Notes under the pieces: model-generated | The model's database searches: none | Told to the model about the DNA's origin: nothing | Seen by the model: only the letters and a program-made list of their open reading frames with translations | Program-made: the position numbers and the translations under genes | From: CAMYLY01 sp036397755 | GTDB taxonomy: Bacteria; Gemmatimonadota; Gemmatimonadetes; Gemmatimonadales; GWC2-71-9 | Direction of reading: 5' to 3' | Length of the DNA: 64,000 bases | Assembly (NCBI GenBank): GCA_036397755.1 | Contig: DASWII010000026.1 | Coordinates: 59,201-123,200 of the forward strand | Part shown: piece by piece, positions 60,282 through 64,000 of the stretch | Layout of the letters: every line of letters begins with the position of its first letter | Numbering within the stretch: the first letter of the stretch is position 1

Positions 60282-60785
60282 GTGACCGTCGACTGGGCGC
60301 ACGTGTACCGGACCACTTTCGAGGACCTGGTTCGCTTCCTGTACCGCAAGGTATGGGACGCGGACCGGGCCCACGATCTCGCACAGGAGGCGTTCGTGCG
60401 CGGGTTGAATGAAACGCCGGATCATCCGAGGGCCTGGCTGTTCACCGTCGCGGGAAACCTCGCGCGCGACGAGGCGCGAGCCGCCGAGCGGCGCAAGAGG
60501 CACCTGGTGCTCATCAAGACGGAAGCCGAGCTACGTCCCGTGCCGAATCCTGCCGAGGAACTCGATCGGTCGGAGCAGGTGCGCGCGGTGCGACGCGCCC
60601 TGGAGTCCCTGACCGAGCGGGATCGCGACGTGCTGCTGCTGTGGGACGCGGGGCTGAACTATGAGGAGATTGCGGCGGAGACCGGTCTCGCGGGCAGCGC
60701 GATCGGGACGACGCTCGCGCGAGCACGCAAGCGGCTGGTGGCCGCCTACGAGGCTCAGGAGGAACGACATGCCGCACATCAATGA
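60282..60785 (+). CDS. ECF-family RNA polymerase sigma factor
   Basis: A 167-residue sigma-70-type factor with only regions 2 and 4. Region 2 shows RFLYRKVWDADRAHDLAQEAF and PRAWLFTVAGNLARDEARA. Region 4 is ALESLTERDRDVLLLWDAGL with helix-turn-helix YEEIAAETGLAGSAIGTTLARARKR. GTG at 60282 lies 9 bases after the VIT-vWA stop. The next gene overlaps by 17 bases and encodes a zinc anti-sigma factor. It likely answers an envelope signal carried by the neighbours. Confidence 0.92.
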   Translation: MTVDWAHVYRTTFEDLVRFLYRKVWDADRAHDLAQEAFVRGLNETPDHPRAWLFTVAGNLARDEARAAERRKRHLVLIKTEAELRPVPNPAEELDRSEQVRAVRRALESLTERDRDVLLLWDAGLNYEEIAAETGLAGSAIGTTLARARKRLVAAYEAQEERHAAHQ

Positions 60786-61935
60786 TGGGACGCTGCACGC
60801 GTATCTGGACGGGGCCCTTCCCTTGCCGGGAATGATGTCGGTCGAGGAAGTGGAGGGCCACGCGGCGTCGTGCGAGGCGTGCCGCAACGCGCTCGAGGAG
60901 GAACGCGCGCTGCGCGCGCGCGCGGGCGTCGTCCTGGGACAGGCGAATCCCGAGATCCACCGGCCGGAGTTTGCCGCGATCCAGGCATCCGCCGCGCGGA
61001 GAAGGACGCATCGCGTTGTCCGGATGCGCCGCATCCAGGGACTGGCGGCGGCGGCGGTGCTGGTCACGGTGGTCGGGGTGAGTGCCGTGCTTCGCGACCG
61101 CGGATACGCGCCCGCGCCGGCCGTGACCGAGATCGCGACCGGAGCGGCGGATGCGCGGGCCCCCGCCGCCGAGGGGAGCCAGGCAACCGGCCGCGCAACC
61201 GAACAAACCGCCGGTGCCAGCGAGGCGACCCAAGCCACGGCGCCAGCGACCGCGCCGGCTCGGGCTCCAACTCCGCCCACGGTGGCATTGCGGGCGCCCG
61301 AGCCCGTTGGATCGGACTCGGATAGGGCCGCCGAGGCCGTGACCGCAGACCGCCTCGACGTCGCGGCCACCGGTGCGGGTGACGTGGTGCAACCGGCCGC
61401 ACCGATGTTGCGTCCGGCCCCGGAACGCGAGATGGCGGCGAGGATGCGAGAGCAGGCGGCGGTCCGCACGGCGGATAGAGCGGAGGCACCCATCGAGATC
61501 ATCTGGCAAGACCTCGTCGGGTCCGTGTCCGGCTTCGCACTCGCGGAGTCGAAGGTCGGCGGGGTGGCAGCGGGGGTCTCGCCGGCAACGGAGGCAACCG
61601 AGTGGCGCCCGGCGACGCCCGAGGCGGCCGCACAACACCTCGGCCAGCCGGTGCCGATAGTGCCGCAGGCGTCGGTCGTTGGGTACGAGGTGGGCACGAT
61701 CGGCACCGCGGCGGCAGTACGCATCGGGCAACGCCTGCCGGACGGCACCCCGATCGCCCTGGTCGTGTGGAGCGCCTTGACCATGGAGGGGCTGGCGGAA
61801 GCGGTCACGGAACGCACCGCCGGATCCGGCATGGTGGTGGTGTTCGGACGCGGCCTCGGAGTGATGGCGAGCGGGCGACTTCCCGCGGAGGAACTGGAGC
61901 AACTGGCAGGGGCAGCGCTGCGCAGCGGGGGCTAA
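60769..61935 (+). CDS. Anti-sigma factor with zinc-binding N-terminus and long exported domain
   Basis: A 388-residue protein. The N-terminal ZAS domain has INDGTLHAYLDG and the HAASCEACR motif (HxxxCxxC zinc ligands). A single membrane helix lies near residues 86-104 (QGLAAAAVLVTVVGVSAVL). An Ala-Pro-rich linker of about 100 residues leads to a periplasmic domain (IEIIWQDLVGSVSGFALAES, AVRIGQRLPDGTPIALVVWS). CAGGAGGAACGAC lies directly before ATG 60769. Most ZAS proteins end soon after the helix, so the extra domain may sense the signal. Confidence 0.85.
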   Translation: MPHINDGTLHAYLDGALPLPGMMSVEEVEGHAASCEACRNALEEERALRARAGVVLGQANPEIHRPEFAAIQASAARRRTHRVVRMRRIQGLAAAAVLVTVVGVSAVLRDRGYAPAPAVTEIATGAADARAPAAEGSQATGRATEQTAGASEATQATAPATAPARAPTPPTVALRAPEPVGSDSDRAAEAVTADRLDVAATGAGDVVQPAAPMLRPAPEREMAARMREQAAVRTADRAEAPIEIIWQDLVGSVSGFALAESKVGGVAAGVSPATEATEWRPATPEAAAQHLGQPVPIVPQASVVGYEVGTIGTAAAVRIGQRLPDGTPIALVVWSALTMEGLAEAVTERTAGSGMVVVFGRGLGVMASGRLPAEELEQLAGAALRSGG

Positions 61936-62047
61936 CGTGGTGTCCCACGGGTTCGTGGTCCGGATCGAGCGTCCGAGCGGGACCCGCCGGGCCTCGTCTT
62001 CCGCGAGGAACTCCTGGGACGCGATCCCAGCGGAGGGGCGCGTGGGA

Positions 62048-62076
62048 TTGACTTAACATAGCAATATTGCAATATT
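62048..62076 (+). promoter_or_regulatory. Promoter with a palindromic operator-like site upstream of the FmdB gene
   Basis: TTGACT (62048-62053), 17 bases and AATATT (62071-62076). A perfect 14-base palindrome AATATTGCAATATT lies at 62063-62076, with an overlapping palindrome GCAATATTGC at 62061-62070. The AT-rich block is exceptional for this genome. A repressor bound here would block polymerase. No matching regulator is adjacent. Confidence 0.6.
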
Positions 62077-62108
62077 TGGATCTACTCAACCAGCGAACAG
62101 GTGCGGCA

Positions 62109-62315
62109 GTGCCGAGATACGACTATCGATGCGAGAACTGCGGGGAGACCTTCGAGGTCCGCGCCTCAATGGCGGACTACGCGTCGTTGGAGCCCCGATG
62201 CACGCACTGTGATTCGAGCCGGGTGAGCCGCGTCTTCACGGGTCTCAACATCCTGGCGGGACAGTCGAGCGCATCGAGCGGCGGCGGGTACTGTCAACCG
62301 AGCGGCTTCGGCTGA
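62109..62315 (+). CDS. FmdB-family zinc-ribbon protein
   Basis: A 68-residue protein. The start PRYDYRCENCGETFEVRASM is the FmdB opening, with zinc ligands CENC and CTHC. The Gly-Ser-rich tail SSASSGGGYCQPSGFG is typical. GTG at 62109 was chosen because AGGTG lies 6 bases before it, although the frame stays open further upstream. Members are common and poorly characterised; some are linked to regulation of formamidase or one-carbon genes. A palindromic promoter and a terminator enclose it, so it is a single-gene unit. Confidence 0.85.
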   Translation: MPRYDYRCENCGETFEVRASMADYASLEPRCTHCDSSRVSRVFTGLNILAGQSSASSGGGYCQPSGFG

Positions 62316-62359
62316 GGCATCTAGCACCGCCCGGTACGGGCGGACAGCGTGAGTCGCGA

Positions 62360-62392
62360 GGGTCGGCCGTGCGCCGGCCCTTCTTCGTTGTG
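62360..62392 (+). terminator. Terminator after the FmdB gene
   Basis: GGGTCGGC (62360-62367) pairs with GCCGGCCC (62373-62380), including one G-T pair, around a five-base loop. TTCTTCGTTGTG follows. A second GC-rich hairpin (62327-62343) precedes it without a T-run. Confidence 0.75.
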
Positions 62393-62467
62393 TCCACCTC
62401 GCGGTGGTTGCCGCGGCGGCGCGGCGTCAGCACCTTCTCTCACCTATTTCTCGGAGCCGACTCACGC

Positions 62468-63424
62468 ATGCCGCCTCGCTCGCGACGACGGTTCATCGAG
62501 ACATCCGCGACGTGCGCGTCGCATCTCGCCATGGTGGGGATGGTGGCTCGACGTCGGGGATGGGCCTGGCGTCAGGCGGGAAGCGTCGTCGCGAGCGAGG
62601 CGTTCGGCGTCCTGCAGCGCGTGGCGGAGGGGGTGTGGGCACTTGTGTCGACGCCGTTCGAGGGCGATCGCACAACGCTGGCAAACGGGGGGATCATCGC
62701 GGGTAGGGAAGCGGTGCTCGCCATCGAGGGGTTTTATCAGCCCGCCGGTGCACGGTGGCTGGCGGAACGCGCGGTGGAGCTCACCGGAAGACGGCCCACG
62801 GTGGTGCTGCTGACGCACTACCACTCGGACCACGTCAACGGCGTTGCTGGCTATCACGACGTGCCGGCGCATCCGGCGGTGCGCACGACCGCGGTGACGC
62901 GCGCAGCCGTCCTCGATCGGAACACCCCGCCCGACGCCGCCCGTGACGCCGCACTCACCGACGCGCGTCTCCTTCCCCCCGACACCAGCACCACGCTCGA
63001 CCTGGGAGACCGCCACGTCACCGTCACGCCGTTCGCGGGGCACACGGACAGCGACCTCATCGTGGAACTCGAGGACCCGAATGTCGTGTTCTGCGGTGAC
63101 CTCTACTGGAACGCGATCTTTCCCAATTATGTCGATGCGAAGCCGGCGCAACTCGCCGCGTCCGTTGCCGCCCTCAAACGTGCGCGGGAGACGCAGTACG
63201 TGCCGGGACACGGCGGGGTGAGCGGTGCTGACGGTCTCGCGAGCTACGTGAGCGTCCTGGAAGCGGTGGAGGACGCCGCCCGGCGCGCCCACGGCGCGGG
63301 CCTGACCGCCGAGGAGGCCCGCGAGCGTTTCGCGCTGCCGGCGTCGCTGGGAGCATGGACGCTGTTCAGTCCCGCGTTCTTCCCCAGAGCGTTTAACGCA
63401 TGGTACCGGGAGCTCGGCACTTAA
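62468..63424 (+). CDS. MBL-fold hydrolase with Tat-type signal
   Basis: A 318-residue protein. The N-terminus PPRSRRRFIETSATCASHLA contains a twin-arginine pattern (SRRRFI), so it is probably exported folded. Metal motifs are LLTHYHSDHVNG (HxHxDH), FAGHTDSDLIVE, FCGDLYWN and YVPGHGG. Related proteins include subclass B3-like beta-lactamases and enzymes with a role in quinoprotein-linked oxidation. ATG at 62468 is preferred; earlier in-frame codons lie inside the terminator hairpin. The substrate is unknown. Confidence 0.8.
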   Translation: MPPRSRRRFIETSATCASHLAMVGMVARRRGWAWRQAGSVVASEAFGVLQRVAEGVWALVSTPFEGDRTTLANGGIIAGREAVLAIEGFYQPAGARWLAERAVELTGRRPTVVLLTHYHSDHVNGVAGYHDVPAHPAVRTTAVTRAAVLDRNTPPDAARDAALTDARLLPPDTSTTLDLGDRHVTVTPFAGHTDSDLIVELEDPNVVFCGDLYWNAIFPNYVDAKPAQLAASVAALKRARETQYVPGHGGVSGADGLASYVSVLEAVEDAARRAHGAGLTAEEARERFALPASLGAWTLFSPAFFPRAFNAWYRELGT

Positions 63425-63573
63425 CCGGTCGGGAGTTCCTCTATGCGTGCCACGGCAGGCGCAGGGAGCGTCGGAACCTCGAGTCCGAGGCGACCTCGCC
63501 CCGCGGCCCCACCCACCGAGCGCGTGGCCGACTCAGCTCACCGGCTTGCCGGAGGAAGGCCTGTTCCTGCCTC

Positions 63574-63855
63574 TCACTCAGCCGACCGCACGTCGAGCAC
63601 GAGGCGGCCGTCGATCCGCGCGAGATAGCCGAGGAGCTGGGTCGCCTGCCCGTCCTGGACATAGGTAATCAGGTATGATCCCGAGTCGGCGCCCTCCCCA
63701 ATCACCGCGATTTCTCCGTGGTCGGTGTTCTCCCACACGCCGAGCAACTCGGAGCGGAAGACGAGATCGGCGTCGGAGTAGACCGCGTGGATCGACGGGA
63801 TGCAGGCGCCGAGCGTGAGGCTCAACGCGATGGAGACTGCGGCGGGACGAGGCAT
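63574..63855 (-). CDS. Small lipoprotein of unknown function
   Basis: A 93-residue lipoprotein with signal AAVSIALSLTLGAC. The mature part is beta-rich: LLGVWENTDHGEIAVIGEG, SYLITYVQDGQ and LLGYLARIDGRLVLDV. This looks like a small lipocalin- or avidin-like fragment, or an incomplete barrel, and may act as a surface tag. It is downstream of a membrane-protein gene on the same strand, with a 35-base gap. The family is not recognised. Confidence 0.6.
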   Translation of the reverse strand: MPRPAAVSIALSLTLGACIPSIHAVYSDADLVFRSELLGVWENTDHGEIAVIGEGADSGSYLITYVQDGQATQLLGYLARIDGRLVLDVRSAE

Positions 63856-63890
63856 GACACCCTCCGGTGAGTAGGCGAACGAAACGCGCC

Positions 63891-64000
63891 TCAGTGGTGC
63901 ACGGCCTCCAGGGTGCGCGCGACCATCCGCGGACTCACCATCGGGAACGTGCGCGCGAACAGCCCGTACGCCAGGAGGAACAGCCCCAAGAACCCGGCGG
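63891..64000 (-). CDS. C-terminal end of a membrane protein, possibly NrfD/ActF type (cut by window edge)
   Basis: The last 35 residues of a minus-strand gene that enters from the right edge. The sequence has a hydrophobic helix (AGFLGLFLLAYGLFARTFPM) followed by SPRMVARTLEAVHH. That ending is reminiscent of the last helix of NrfD-like subunits of quinone-linked complexes. With so little sequence the family is only a guess. The in-frame stop is TGA at 63893-63891. Confidence 0.4.
   Translation of the reverse strand, partial: AGFLGLFLLAYGLFARTFPMVSPRMVARTLEAVHH

Noticed and set aside
62067..62108. FmdB protein starting upstream at TTG 62067
   Set aside because: That codon lies inside the promoter palindrome; GTG at 62109 gives the family start and has a ribosome site.

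Overview
The window looks like a chromosomal segment of a high-GC, Gram-negative, aerobic bacterium, most plausibly a member of the Gemmatimonadota. This placement is an inference from gene content and style: many GTG starts, 1-8 base gene overlaps, TonB/ExbBD, lipoprotein and outer-membrane genes, secreted proteases with C-terminal calcium-like repeats, and a bacterial ceramide cassette. There is no rRNA. Two tRNAs are present (Leu-CAG, Ala-TGC). No CRISPR array, prophage or intact insertion sequence is visible. Both ends cut genes.

Layout. 1-3745: the 5' part of gmd, rpmB, a two-way terminator, then the minus-strand ribosomal alpha operon rpmJ-rpsM-rpsK-rpsD-rpoA-rplQ behind a clear promoter. 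3753-7478: smpB, a cell-wall amidase, pyrD, pyrF and an exported protein. 7590-10840: tRNA-Leu, a MoeB-rhodanese protein, an Rrf2 regulator and aspartase. 10843-16389: two tight minus-strand groups, lipoyl E2 / hypothetical / PHP phosphatase / peroxiredoxin / SDR, then thioredoxin reductase / metallo-hydrolase / 60-residue zinc ribbon / aspartase. The peroxiredoxin has an in-frame TGA exactly at the catalytic cysteine position, followed by a hairpin, so it reads as a selenoprotein. 16490-22388: a transposase-like plus-strand gene sits between E2 and the E1 genes, and the E1 genes are chained to a copper-efflux set (cupredoxin, CopA, CopZ).

22495-29503 is a cell-wall sugar salvage locus: a NamZ-type exo-muramidase lipoprotein diverges, with overlapping start codons, from a NagZ-AmiE type fusion lipoprotein. 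An A-type iron-sulfur carrier follows, then a sodium-solute symporter and an amino-sugar kinase. 29500-34068: NhaC antiporter and an ExbD-ExbD-ExbB-TonB energy module. 34191-37909: two histidine kinases flanking one OmpR-type regulator. 38226-41061: manganese superoxide dismutase, a small outer-membrane protein and an exported amidohydrolase. 41181-47489: tRNA-Ala and secreted lipoproteins and metalloproteases.

47733-51078 holds serine palmitoyltransferase, a GNAT-like ceramide synthase and a ceramide reductase in one overlapping operon. 51107-55838: a PHM-like copper protein, a plastocyanin lipoprotein, a cysteine-rich protein, a rhodanese-persulfide dioxygenase fusion and a second TonB. 55835-61935: a secreted internally duplicated protein, a VIT-vWA protein and an ECF sigma / zinc anti-sigma pair. 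62109-64000: an FmdB-type zinc ribbon, a Tat-exported metallo-hydrolase, a lipoprotein and the end of a membrane protein.

Recurring themes are redox and thiol chemistry (PrxU, TrxB, rhodaneses, MBL proteins, SOD), copper handling, and envelope construction (ceramide, peptidoglycan salvage, TonB systems).
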